64,000 nt of DNA, from IMG/VR virus record IMGVR_UViG_3300028844_003294, positions 1 through 64,000 of that record. The stretch is one strand, 5' to 3'. The DNA is from a virus. Shown one piece after another: positions 51,514-59,120 of this stretch (position 1 is the stretch's first letter; the number at the start of each line of letters is the position of its first letter). The translations under genes were made by a program, and so were the position numbers. Below the pieces are notes generated by a model. That model ran no database searches and had not been told where the DNA came from. It worked only from the letters and a program-made list of their open reading frames with translations.

Positions 51514-53285
51514 TGCTTACTATAAAAAATGTGAGTGCAAAGAACTTTATGAGTATTGGTAACAATACTCAAGCAGTAAACTTTGACACAGAATCACTAA
51601 CATTGGTTTTAGGTCACAATCTAGATCTAGGTGGAGACGGTAGCAGAAATGGTACTGGTAAAACCACTATTATCAATGCACTCAGTTATGCATTATATGG
51701 TGATGCACTAACAAACATTCGTAAAGATAATCTCATAAACAAAACAAACGGCAAAGGCATGATTGTTACTGTTGATTTTGAAATCAACGGCACCGAGTAC
51801 AGAATTGAAAGAGGTCGTAGGCCAAATGTATTAAAGTTTTTTGTGAATGGGTCTGAGGCGGCCGATGATGAACAACAGGGTGATAGCAGAGAAACACAAA
51901 AAGACATTGAAAAAATAATTGGTTTCCCTCATAATATGTTTAAGCATTTAATTGCACTAAACACATATACCGAACCTTTCCTCAGCATGAAAACAAATGA
52001 TCAACGTGATATGATTGAGCAGTTGCTAGGAATTACTGAAATTAGTTCAAAAGCAGAAATACTAAAAGAAAAATTAAAGGAAACTCGAGATAGAATTAAA
52101 GAAGAAGAGTTGCGAATACAAGCAGTAAACAATGCCAACGAACGTATTGAAAAAAATATAAAGGACATTGAATTACGTGGTAGAGCATGGGCTAAGAACA
52201 AAGAAGACAAGGTTCAACAATTACAAACTAGTCTAGATGCATTACAACAAACTGATATCGATGCAGAATTAGAAAACCATAGACAAGCAACAGAAATAAA
52301 TCAAAAATATACACAAATACAGAGTGTACAAAATGAGGTTAAACAACTTACAACTAGTTTAAAACGCAATGAAGGTAACCTTGCAACACTTGTTAAAAAT
52401 ATTAAACTTGCTAAAGAAGGTATATGTCCTGCGTGTGAACAAAGTACAGCACATTTAGATACGCACGAAGAATACACAACGGATTTAGAAACTAAACTAG
52501 CAGAAGAAAACTCTTACAGCAAAGAGCTACAAACTAAATTATCAACATGTGAAAAGCAATTGATTGACTTAGGCGAGTTACCAGAAACACCAATTACATT
52601 TTATAACAACATGGAAGATGCATTACAACACATGCATAACGTTGAGACAATAAAATCTCAAATAGATGAAAAAATTAAAGAACAAAACCCATACACTGAA
52701 CAAGTTGAACAACTAAAAGAAAATGGTATGGAAGAAATTAGTTACGACTTAATAAACGAACAAACTTATTTAAAAGAACACCAAGAATTTTTACACAAAT
52801 TGTTGACCAGTAAAGATAGTTTTATTCGTAAGAAAATTATTGATCAGAACTTGCAGTATCTAAACTATAGGCTAGGACACTATTTAGACAAACTAGGCTT
52901 ACCACATGATGTTAAGTTTAGCAGTGATCTGAGTGTAGAAATTACAGAGTATGGCAGAGATTTAGACTTTGATAATTTAAGCAGAGGTGAACGTAACAGA
53001 CTTATATTAGGTATGAGTTGGGCGTTCAGAGATATCTACGAAAGCCTAAATAGACCAATGAATTTGATGTGTATAGATGAACTGGTAGACAGTGGCATGG
53101 ATACCACTGGTGTTGAAAATGCATTGGCAGTTCTTAAGAAGATGGGTCGAGAAGCAAATAAGAACGTCTTCCTTATATCACATAAGGAAGAACTGCAAGG
53201 TCGTGTAAATAACGTCTTGTATGTAATCAAAGAAGGAGGATTCACTAGTTATAGCAATGACATTGAAATCCTCGAAGAGACTTAA
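51513..53285 (+). CDS. 46: Recombination endonuclease subunit gp46 (Rad50-like ATPase)
   Basis: A 590 aa SMC-type ATPase, partner of gp47. It has a Walker A loop (GSRNGTGKTT, residues 43-52), a long coiled coil interrupted near residue 306 by a CPAC zinc hook, the ABC signature LSRGERNRL near 488 and a Walker B LMCIDE near 518. Size is close to T4 gp46 (560 aa). All motifs look intact. The gene overlaps gp47 upstream and the GIY-YIG gene downstream. Confidence 0.95.
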   Translation: MLTIKNVSAKNFMSIGNNTQAVNFDTESLTLVLGHNLDLGGDGSRNGTGKTTIINALSYALYGDALTNIRKDNLINKTNGKGMIVTVDFEINGTEYRIERGRRPNVLKFFVNGSEAADDEQQGDSRETQKDIEKIIGFPHNMFKHLIALNTYTEPFLSMKTNDQRDMIEQLLGITEISSKAEILKEKLKETRDRIKEEELRIQAVNNANERIEKNIKDIELRGRAWAKNKEDKVQQLQTSLDALQQTDIDAELENHRQATEINQKYTQIQSVQNEVKQLTTSLKRNEGNLATLVKNIKLAKEGICPACEQSTAHLDTHEEYTTDLETKLAEENSYSKELQTKLSTCEKQLIDLGELPETPITFYNNMEDALQHMHNVETIKSQIDEKIKEQNPYTEQVEQLKENGMEEISYDLINEQTYLKEHQEFLHKLLTSKDSFIRKKIIDQNLQYLNYRLGHYLDKLGLPHDVKFSSDLSVEITEYGRDLDFDNLSRGERNRLILGMSWAFRDIYESLNRPMNLMCIDELVDSGMDTTGVENALAVLKKMGREANKNVFLISHKEELQGRVNNVLYVIKEGGFTSYSNDIEILEET

Positions 53286-53710
53286 TGAGTGCATGGTACT
53301 ATAAAGGACAAGTAGTAGACGAATTACCCGAAGGTTGTGAAGCCATTGTTTATCTTATAACCAATAATACAAATGGTAAGAAATATGTTGGTAAAAAATT
53401 AGCAAAGTTCAAAACAACTAAACCTCCCTTAAAAGGAAAAAAGAATAAACGTAGAGGCACTAAAGAAAGTGACTGGCGTACTTATTGGGGTAGTTCTGAT
53501 AATTTAAAAGAAGACGTAGAAAAATTAGGTGAAGATAAATTTACCCGTGAAATACTTTACTATTGTCCTAGTAGAGGAGTTGCTAGTTACATAGAGGCAA
53601 GAGAACAGTTCGAAAGAAAGGTTTTAGAATCAGACGATTATTACAATGGAATTATCAATGTTCGAATAGGCGGTTCAAAAATTTTGCGAGAATCTCTTAA
53701 AGAGTTATAA
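53285..53710 (+). CDS. GIY-YIG nuclease-like protein
   Basis: A 141 aa protein starting with a GIY-YIG-type fold: EAIVYLITNNTNGKKYVGKK, with VYLI in place of GIY and YVG in place of YIG. A basic segment (KGKKNKRRGTKES) follows, then SDWRTYWGSSDNL and YIEAREQFERKVL, in which a glutamate could bind metal. Similar genes lie near gp46 in other marine T4-like phages. It may be a homing-type or degradative endonuclease. The start overlaps the gp46 stop, and the stop borders the structured gene-free region. Confidence 0.65.
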   Translation: MSAWYYKGQVVDELPEGCEAIVYLITNNTNGKKYVGKKLAKFKTTKPPLKGKKNKRRGTKESDWRTYWGSSDNLKEDVEKLGEDKFTREILYYCPSRGVASYIEAREQFERKVLESDDYYNGIINVRIGGSKILRESLKEL

Positions 53711-54193
53711 GTATCAGTCAAGGCACATTACAGACACCCAGTCAGACTAACATAGGCACACACATAGGTCCATACACCACCCCATCGAGGCACATAATAT
53801 CGATTTCCTTGACAATCCGTTAAACACGGTGCGAGATTCTGGAATGTATGGCGTAAATGAGATACATACACACGACAACAGTATTAGATGATGCAGGCAA
53901 TGAAAAACAGCAACCTGCAAATTTGTATAACTGAACTCTACAAGGTTATACAGGTTTCCGTAAGTGCGAAAGCAGTGACGGTAGTGTAGGGGAGATAAGG
54001 CTTACCACTTCCCGTTTAAACACCCGAGTTAGAGATGGCGATGCTCATCATGATGACATCATTTTATTCACCCGGCAACGGGTGAATTATGGCTTAACTT
54101 TCATGATAACCTTTAATAATAAAAATTCTTCTAACAAAAACTGATATGAACGAAGTGAATGAAGTTTGCAGTTGGAAAGATACGAAGTATCTA
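53711..54193 (+). ncRNA. Candidate structured non-coding RNA
   Basis: This 483-base stretch has no convincing gene on either strand and is visibly richer in G and C than its surroundings. Pairings seen: GTCAAGG 53717-53723 with CCTTGAC 53807-53813; ATCGA 53784-53788 with TCGAT 53800-53804; TGTATG 53845-53850 with CATACA 53865-53870; GTATAAC 53925-53931 with GTTATAC 53945-53951, whose loop (53936-53942) can pair with 53985-53991 as a pseudoknot; CCGT/ACGG plus a TGC-GAAA-GCA hairpin at 53958-53981; a 9-bp stem at 54066-54087 closed by a GCAA tetraloop; and AGATAC-GAA-GTATCT at 54178-54192. GNRA loops (GAAA, GCAA) appear on the plus strand, which favours that orientation. Family and true ends are unknown. 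Confidence 0.55.
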
Positions 54194-54712
54194 TTAGAAA
54201 GACTGTAAATAAGTTATAGTGTCAGAATAACTTTTTCTTAAGTTTAAACTGAATAATTTAGTTAGTTCATTTATATTACTATGATCACAACCATGTTTTT
54301 TAGTAACATCTAAAATCATTATTTGTTGAGGGTTTATATATTTGTTATGTGAGGGATCTTCATGAGTTATGTATACAGGAAAATCATTTAGATTAAACAA
54401 CACATTACATTTTCTAGTAAATGGGTTTCTCCAACCTGTTAAAAAATCTTCATGAAGTTGTACTATTTGATTAGGATTTACATTTTCAAATCCTGCACTA
54501 TGTTCGGGTAATACTTCTATAGGACTTACTGCAAGTTTTATTTTATCTGCACAATTTAAATCTTTAACCATTAAAATATCTTGCGTCATGTCAGGCGTGT
54601 CTGCTCTATGCATAAAATACTTTTTATCATCTGGTATAGTAGTAGATATTTCTTCTTCTAAAGACAATAACAAATCTACATCATAATCAAAATTTAATAC
54701 AGTACTAAACAT
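54194..54712 (-). CDS. 2-oxoglutarate/Fe(II) oxygenase-like protein 1
   Basis: A 172 aa protein with VQLHEDFLTGW (H87-x-D89), a strand CNVLFNLNDFPVYI, then MILDVTKKHGCDHS with a distal H140 and SLNLRK (R159). H-x-D...H...R in a beta-rich context is the iron and 2-oxoglutarate site of non-haem dioxygenases, especially aspartyl/asparaginyl hydroxylase-like proteins. It overlaps and probably descends from the same ancestor as the next gene. AAGGAG lies 8 nt before the ATG. The substrate could be a protein or nucleotide. It converges on the structured RNA candidate. Confidence 0.55.
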   Translation of the reverse strand: MFSTVLNFDYDVDLLLSLEEEISTTIPDDKKYFMHRADTPDMTQDILMVKDLNCADKIKLAVSPIEVLPEHSAGFENVNPNQIVQLHEDFLTGWRNPFTRKCNVLFNLNDFPVYITHEDPSHNKYINPQQIMILDVTKKHGCDHSNINELTKLFSLNLRKSYSDTITYLQSF

Positions 54713-55145
54713 TAAACAACTCCTTTGTTTTATCGTAATTAAGTTTTGTATTAAGTGTTAAAAATTTGTAATCATAATCATGTCCATTTGTAGAGCCATG
54801 CATTTTTTGTGTGTTTATTAAAAACATCTCGCCAGGTGCAAATGTGTGTTTTTTAGATTCACCGTTATTGCTGTGAAAAATTACAGCATCGGATTCTGAC
54901 ACATTTATTAGTAAATTAGATTTTCTTATGTGATCAGTGTGTGGATCAAGTGTGCTGTTTGCTGGTATAGTTTCTGCACCAATAAGATAATCGTCGTCTA
55001 GATTAAATTCTTCGACAAATTCTTGTGGTAATATATCCTTTAATCTACCAACAGGAAAAACACACTGAACTATGTTATTATATTCAAATTCCCAACGTCC
55101 GTGACCTTGTAATTGCTGTAGGTTAGTAAAAATATCCTTGTACAT
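54705..55145 (-). CDS. 2-oxoglutarate/Fe(II) oxygenase-like protein 2
   Basis: A 146 aa protein with LDPHTDHIRKSNLLINVS (H69-x-D71 and a following basic residue) and FAPGEMFLINTQKMHGSTN (distal H116), the order of metal ligands in small cupin-type hydroxylases. It is shorter than typical enzymes (about 200-250 aa). Two ATGs are possible: 55151 and 55145. I use 55145, which leaves 7 nt to the CATAAATA element; with 55151 the promoter would touch the start. It overlaps the downstream gene by 8 nt. Confidence 0.6.
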   Translation of the reverse strand: MYKDIFTNLQQLQGHGRWEFEYNNIVQCVFPVGRLKDILPQEFVEEFNLDDDYLIGAETIPANSTLDPHTDHIRKSNLLINVSESDAVIFHSNNGESKKHTFAPGEMFLINTQKMHGSTNGHDYDYKFLTLNTKLNYDKTKELFNV

Positions 55146-55151
55146 TTGCAT

Positions 55152-55160
55152 ATATTTATG
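55152..55160 (-). promoter_or_regulatory. Late promoter variant (CATAAATA)
   Basis: The minus strand reads CATAAATA just ahead of the oxygenase-like gene. It matches the T4 late core ATAAATA exactly with C in the first position. No Shine-Dalgarno lies between it and either candidate ATG. Confidence 0.5.
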
Positions 55161-55191
55161 GTAAAAATTGCCACTTTTCTTGGTAAAATGG

Positions 55192-55219
55192 TTGACTTTT
55201 CACACTATTTTAGTATAAT
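55192..55219 (+). promoter_or_regulatory. Sigma70-like promoter
   Basis: TTGACT (55192-55197), a 16-nt spacer and TATAAT (55214-55219), 28 nt before the SWIM gene ATG with AGGAG between. It shares the TTGACTTT -35 region with the promoters at 43398 and 49572. Confidence 0.8.
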
Positions 55220-55247
55220 AGTATGTATTGTTAGGAGTAACAGAAAC

Positions 55248-55556
55248 ATGAAAATAACGGTATTACAAGAAGTAACAGATTGGCCTTATAAGGGTGTGTA
55301 TCACGTGAATGGCTCTAACGAGTTAGTGGCATATCAAGCCAGTTTAAAGGCACCAGAAAAGGTGTTTAAGAACCCAATTAAGCAATTTTCTAAATCTCAT
55401 AGAAAGTTTGAAACTATTAGACAGTATGAGATAGAAAACAATGACCCTAATGTAATTGAGGTTATTGGATCAAATGGCAATGTTTACACTATCAGAGATG
55501 GTAAGTGTAGTTGCCCAGGTTACACATACAGAGGAAACTGTAAACATGTTAAATAA
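55248..55556 (+). CDS. Small SWIM zinc-finger protein
   Basis: A 102 aa protein ending in GKCSCPGYTYRGNCKHVK, the C-x-C-x(n)-C-x-H pattern of SWIM domains, which bind zinc and usually contact DNA or protein. The N-terminal part (ITVLQEVTDWPYKGVYHVNG) is a small beta-rich region. The ATG at 55248 is chosen for AGGAG upstream; an in-frame start at 55146 would lie before the promoter. The stop overlaps the lipoprotein start by 11 nt, so the two are co-translated. Confidence 0.75.
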   Translation: MKITVLQEVTDWPYKGVYHVNGSNELVAYQASLKAPEKVFKNPIKQFSKSHRKFETIRQYEIENNDPNVIEVIGSNGNVYTIRDGKCSCPGYTYRGNCKHVK

Positions 55557-57915
55557 AATTGTAAAAAATGTTTTGGATTTTGGCGTAATTATTGCAATAG
55601 GTATTGTACTTACATCTTGTGCTAGTGGAGGAGGTAGTGCCGGTGTTGCCATTGAACCTTCTTACACACCACCCCCAACAACAACCACTACCCCAGATGA
55701 TAAAAGACATCAGTTTGAATCATTTTCTGATACATTTACACAATCAGCAAGTTCACTAGGTTACAACAAAGTAACTTATCAAGTAGGTGAGTTTAACGAT
55801 ACACAATGGGTAAATGGAAAATATACTGTAGAAGATTTTTCATTTTTACAAGTTGTTATAGATGGTAATCATCCTGGTAAAGATTTAAACAATCCTGACA
55901 GTGATGAGTATTCTGCAGGTGGTAATTGGATGACCAATGCCAGTTTAGTCATTGAAAATGATGTCAATCTAGATGGTAATAGTGACTTTATTATTTACAT
56001 GCAAACATTTGGTGACAGGAACACATTACCAGGTATGAGAATGTTGCAATTTGTAAATGATGGCAATGGACATTTTCAATTAGATTGTAGTGTTTTTGAA
56101 AACAATGTTTGTCCTATTGTGTTTGGCCAAGGTTCTACTATGAACAATATGGGTTGGTACCACAATGAAGATGCTCCTGTACAAGATTATAACTCAGGTG
56201 TTGCTCATCAATATGATTTGAATGGTGATGGTAACAAAGACATTTTTAATGTCAGTCAGTTATGGCTAACAGACAATGGTAAATTTGTTGATGCACACGA
56301 TAACCTACCTGACTTTATGTTTGAAAACCTAAATGCCGACGGTGTTGATGTTGGTATTTTTGTTCATGACCATGCAGTAGGTGATTTAAATGGTGACGGT
56401 TACAATGATATATTCATGCCTAACACTACACCTATAAGCACACACAACAACGGCTACAAGTTTTTTATGCTAAACGATGGCACAGGTAACTTTAAAGATG
56501 TTAGTTTTAAAGTAGGGCATTCAGCCTACTTTGCTACATCTACAACTATTGCAGATTTTGACAACGATGGATTTGGTGATATTGCATTAGGTTGGAGTGC
56601 TTCTGCTTATAGAGACTTAGGCGGTAATAGTGTTGGTGGGATATATTGGGGCAATACTGATATGGATTACACCAGAGACTATACAGCATTACCTCCGGGT
56701 TATTATGAGAATAATATTGCATATGATATGCAAGTGATAGACTCAAATAATGACGGACTGTTAGACATTGTTATTGCTAACACAAATGCTGACCCTTATT
56801 ATCAAGGTCATGTTTTACAATTGATAATCAATAATGGAAACAGAGATTTTAGTCAATTTTCATTTTTGGACGACGGTGCTACTACAAGTGATTTAGGTGC
56901 AGGACATATTTATGTTTTAGATTTCGACCATGATGGAGATATGGATATTTTTGTAGGTCCTGGACAAGACTCTTATGTACTTTACAATAACGATGGCGAC
57001 TGGAGTTGTAAAAATTGTGAATTTGCCAGACCTGATAATGGTGCAGTAATGAGTTTGTTATTTCCTGTAGAAGTTGATGGCATGTATGAGTACGACTTTA
57101 TTGGCATTGATATTATGAACATGAGTGATACACAGACTGTGAGTAACTTTTACATTAGTTTAGATCCTCCAGCACAATTACAAGAAATGCGTAATGAACT
57201 GTTTGACAAATCCATCGATTATGCCAAGGCAGTTTTTAATAACAAAACTATGTTTCATAATATTAAAAATACTTCATTGTCAAATAGTGTATTTTATGTA
57301 GACAATACACATAATAGTATTGCAGGTTATTCACATAACTTTGACAACTTTGGTATTACACTTGGTCAAACCAATGAAGGCGGATTGTTTTATGTAGATA
57401 GACAGCACGGTACATACCATTATGGTATTGGTTACTTTACTAACAGCATTGATGCACTCAGTTTTGGTAATTGGTATGGCACTGGTTCTGCTGTATTAGA
57501 TTTTGACACATTTAATGCGTATGCAGAAAAGTTTTTACCTTTGTCAACAAATATATTTGTAACTTCAGGTGTAGCATTATATCAGACAGACGTAGCAGGT
57601 TTTGTAGAAGAAAATAGTCAATACAATATTACTGTACAAGATTTTACCATGAATGATTTAGAGATGTACACAGACATTACTGCTGTTTTACCTTCTCAAT
57701 ACGGTACTACTTTGCTTAGTGCAGGAGTAAGTTCTCATTACAGTTTAGGTACAACTGACATTACTTGGGATGGTGGCTTGGTATCTAAATTCAAGCAAGA
57801 CGATCAAGTTGCTAGAGCAACAATCAGTCATACTTATAAAATGTTTTATGCTAAAGCAACGTTTAGCTCTGTGGATAGCGATACATTTGAAGTAGGATTT
57901 AACTTACAGTTTTAA
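55546..57915 (+). CDS. Large FG-GAP/VCBS-repeat lipoprotein with barrel-like C-terminus
   Basis: A 789 aa exported protein. The N-terminus MLNKIVKNVLDFGVIIAIGI runs into LTSC, a lipobox with C25 as the lipid-modified residue. A threonine/proline linker follows. The middle carries several calcium-binding D-x-N/D-x-D-G repeats (NLDGNSDF, DLNGDGNKDIF, DLNGDGYNDIF, DFDNDGFGDIA, DSNNDGLLDIV, DFDHDGDMDIF) as in FG-GAP/VCBS beta-propellers. The last about 250 residues alternate aromatic and polar residues and end FEVGFNLQF, like outer-membrane beta-barrel domains with terminal F. It is likely placed in the host outer membrane. Early expression behind a sigma70-like promoter suggests an action on the living host, for example blocking other phages; this is inference. 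Confidence 0.75.
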   Translation: MLNKIVKNVLDFGVIIAIGIVLTSCASGGGSAGVAIEPSYTPPPTTTTTPDDKRHQFESFSDTFTQSASSLGYNKVTYQVGEFNDTQWVNGKYTVEDFSFLQVVIDGNHPGKDLNNPDSDEYSAGGNWMTNASLVIENDVNLDGNSDFIIYMQTFGDRNTLPGMRMLQFVNDGNGHFQLDCSVFENNVCPIVFGQGSTMNNMGWYHNEDAPVQDYNSGVAHQYDLNGDGNKDIFNVSQLWLTDNGKFVDAHDNLPDFMFENLNADGVDVGIFVHDHAVGDLNGDGYNDIFMPNTTPISTHNNGYKFFMLNDGTGNFKDVSFKVGHSAYFATSTTIADFDNDGFGDIALGWSASAYRDLGGNSVGGIYWGNTDMDYTRDYTALPPGYYENNIAYDMQVIDSNNDGLLDIVIANTNADPYYQGHVLQLIINNGNRDFSQFSFLDDGATTSDLGAGHIYVLDFDHDGDMDIFVGPGQDSYVLYNNDGDWSCKNCEFARPDNGAVMSLLFPVEVDGMYEYDFIGIDIMNMSDTQTVSNFYISLDPPAQLQEMRNELFDKSIDYAKAVFNNKTMFHNIKNTSLSNSVFYVDNTHNSIAGYSHNFDNFGITLGQTNEGGLFYVDRQHGTYHYGIGYFTNSIDALSFGNWYGTGSAVLDFDTFNAYAEKFLPLSTNIFVTSGVALYQTDVAGFVEENSQYNITVQDFTMNDLEMYTDITAVLPSQYGTTLLSAGVSSHYSLGTTDITWDGGLVSKFKQDDQVARATISHTYKMFYAKATFSSVDSDTFEVGFNLQF

Positions 57916-58151
57916 CCCATCCAATCACCGCTTTTATCACCACTCTTGGCTTTGTTATATTTGTTAAGGGTGGTTATAAGAGTATCTCGTTCAACAGGAC
58001 TGAGGTGCCATGCTTCTGAATAAGACACGGCGCCTTCACTGTATATAGCCAGCTCTGCTACTGTTTTGATAATCTTCTTCTGTTCTGCGTCGAGTTGACC
58101 TAAGTAGCCTGTAATTGCCTCAGGCTCTGCTGTGCCTAGGAACCCGTGAAA
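57912..58151 (-). CDS. -1 frame extension of gp26 (probable programmed frameshift product, gp51-like)
   Basis: A 79-codon open frame starts inside the end of gp26, in the -1 frame, and ends at a TAA at 57912 that overlaps the stop of the convergent lipoprotein gene. It has no ATG, GTG or TTG start with a Shine-Dalgarno, so independent translation is unlikely. Its product (for example LGTAEPEAITGYLGQLDAEQ, SEAWHLSPVERDTLITTL) is compact, helical and charged, not a random read-through. Joined to gp26 by a -1 shift at 58151-58157 it gives a protein of about 363 residues. In T4 the next hub-assembly gene after 26 is 51, so a gp26-gp51-like fusion is plausible. Confidence 0.6.
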   Translation of the reverse strand, partial: FHGFLGTAEPEAITGYLGQLDAEQKKIIKTVAELAIYSEGAVSYSEAWHLSPVERDTLITTLNKYNKAKSGDKSGDWMG

Positions 58152-58157
58152 AAATTT
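58118..58157 (-). promoter_or_regulatory. Predicted -1 frameshift signal (slippery site plus hairpin)
   Basis: On the minus strand the zero-frame codons read GTA AAT TTT TTC; A AAT TTT (58157-58151) is an X-XXY-YYZ slippery heptamer. Ten nt later CCTAGGC (58140-58134) pairs with GCCT-(G)-AGG (58125-58118) around an 8-nt loop, a 7-bp stem with one bulged G. The gp26 stop TAG is within the 5' arm. Confidence 0.6.
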
Positions 58158-59002
58158 ACAGGATCAAAGTTGATGGGTGCCATAAACTCTTCTCCACATT
58201 CTTCGTTGCTACATGTAACGGCAATATCTTGTTTAACACCTTTGGTGTTTATGCCATTTACTAGTTCTTCGATTTCTTTACCAGTACGATTATCTGTGTT
58301 TTCTAAAAACTCTCTGATAGTTGCTTTGTCTTTAACACTAACATTTTCACCATCTTCGTTTGCATACGTTATTGATGATATGCTTTCAATTAAAAGTTCA
58401 AAATTAAGATCTGCAAGTGTTACAAAACTTTCGTTAAATGCTTTTAATCTTTCCATATCGTCTTTCATTTCTGAAATACTTTGCATACTTCTTGTACTTT
58501 GGAAACTGGCAACACCAGCCTTAATAGTACTACTATAGTCAAACGGTAATGCTTTTATTTGCAATCCATTTGATAATGTAATAGAATATTCTTCGTTGAG
58601 TTCTTCCATTGTGAGTAAAGATTGTTCAACACTAACTGTAAGATCAGTTGTGGTCTCACATTTAGGGCATTTAGCCGCAACATCTACGTCATCTCCGGAA
58701 CTTGCTCCTCTGATAGCAATTAGTAATGCGTCTACGTCAGCACTATAAAGTTTTTTAGGTTTCTTTATTTGCGGTACGCAACTTTTTATTAAACTAGATA
58801 CTGCTTCACCATTTAAAAGTGCATCAGGGTTTTTCAGCAATAATTCATCCTTTGTTGTCATAGGGTAAATTGCCAATTCCTCGTTTACAGCATCTGCATC
58901 GATTATTCCTTCATCATAAAACTGACCACCACTTGGTAATTTTGTGTATAATTTAGGTGCCCTAAAATAGGCACTTAAAGGATTCTGTGTATTTTTGCTC
59001 AT
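58136..59002 (-). CDS. 26: Baseplate hub assembly protein gp26-like
   Basis: A 288 aa gp26-like protein needed in T4 to build the baseplate hub. Conserved text includes LSAYFRAPKLYTKLPSGGQF, YPMTTKDELLLKNPDALLNG and the VDALLIAIRGAS helix. Two cysteine pairs (CPKC near residue 110 and CSNEEC near 270) look like a zinc ribbon around a helical insert. T4 gp26 is about 208 aa. AGGAG precedes the ATG. It is transcribed away from the tape measure gene. Its last codons hold a slippery site leading into a -1 frame extension. Confidence 0.8.
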   Translation of the reverse strand: MSKNTQNPLSAYFRAPKLYTKLPSGGQFYDEGIIDADAVNEELAIYPMTTKDELLLKNPDALLNGEAVSSLIKSCVPQIKKPKKLYSADVDALLIAIRGASSGDDVDVAAKCPKCETTTDLTVSVEQSLLTMEELNEEYSITLSNGLQIKALPFDYSSTIKAGVASFQSTRSMQSISEMKDDMERLKAFNESFVTLADLNFELLIESISSITYANEDGENVSVKDKATIREFLENTDNRTGKEIEELVNGINTKGVKQDIAVTCSNEECGEEFMAPINFDPVNFFTGS

Positions 59003-59025
59003 TAAAACTCCTGTTTATATTTTAT

Positions 59026-59033
59026 GATAAATA
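59026..59033 (+). promoter_or_regulatory. T4-type late promoter (GATAAATA)
   Basis: Plus strand GATAAATA in the 118-base gap between divergent gp26 and tape measure genes, 87 nt before the tape measure ATG. The rest of the gap is AT-rich and shows no other clear element. Confidence 0.65.
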
Positions 59034-59120
59034 CAATTAAATTAGTTATATCATTTATGATTTAACAGTTTACTTATTTATCTGAGTTAAAACTAGTTAT
59101 AAAGGATTTTTCGAACTGAA

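Noticed and set aside
53711-54193. tmRNA, RNase P RNA or group I intron identity for the structured region
   Set aside because: No CCA-type tRNA-like end or tag frame, no conserved RNase P core, and the CAGACTA segment near 53740 has no matching P7 partner.
54148-54210. 20-codon frame (ATG at 54148) in the structured region
   Set aside because: No Shine-Dalgarno, overlaps a hairpin and the convergent gene end, and is short enough to arise by chance.
59012-59019. TATAAACA on the minus strand before gp26 as a late promoter
   Set aside because: Initiation about 6 nt downstream would remove the gp26 Shine-Dalgarno (CAGGAG), so the match is probably accidental.
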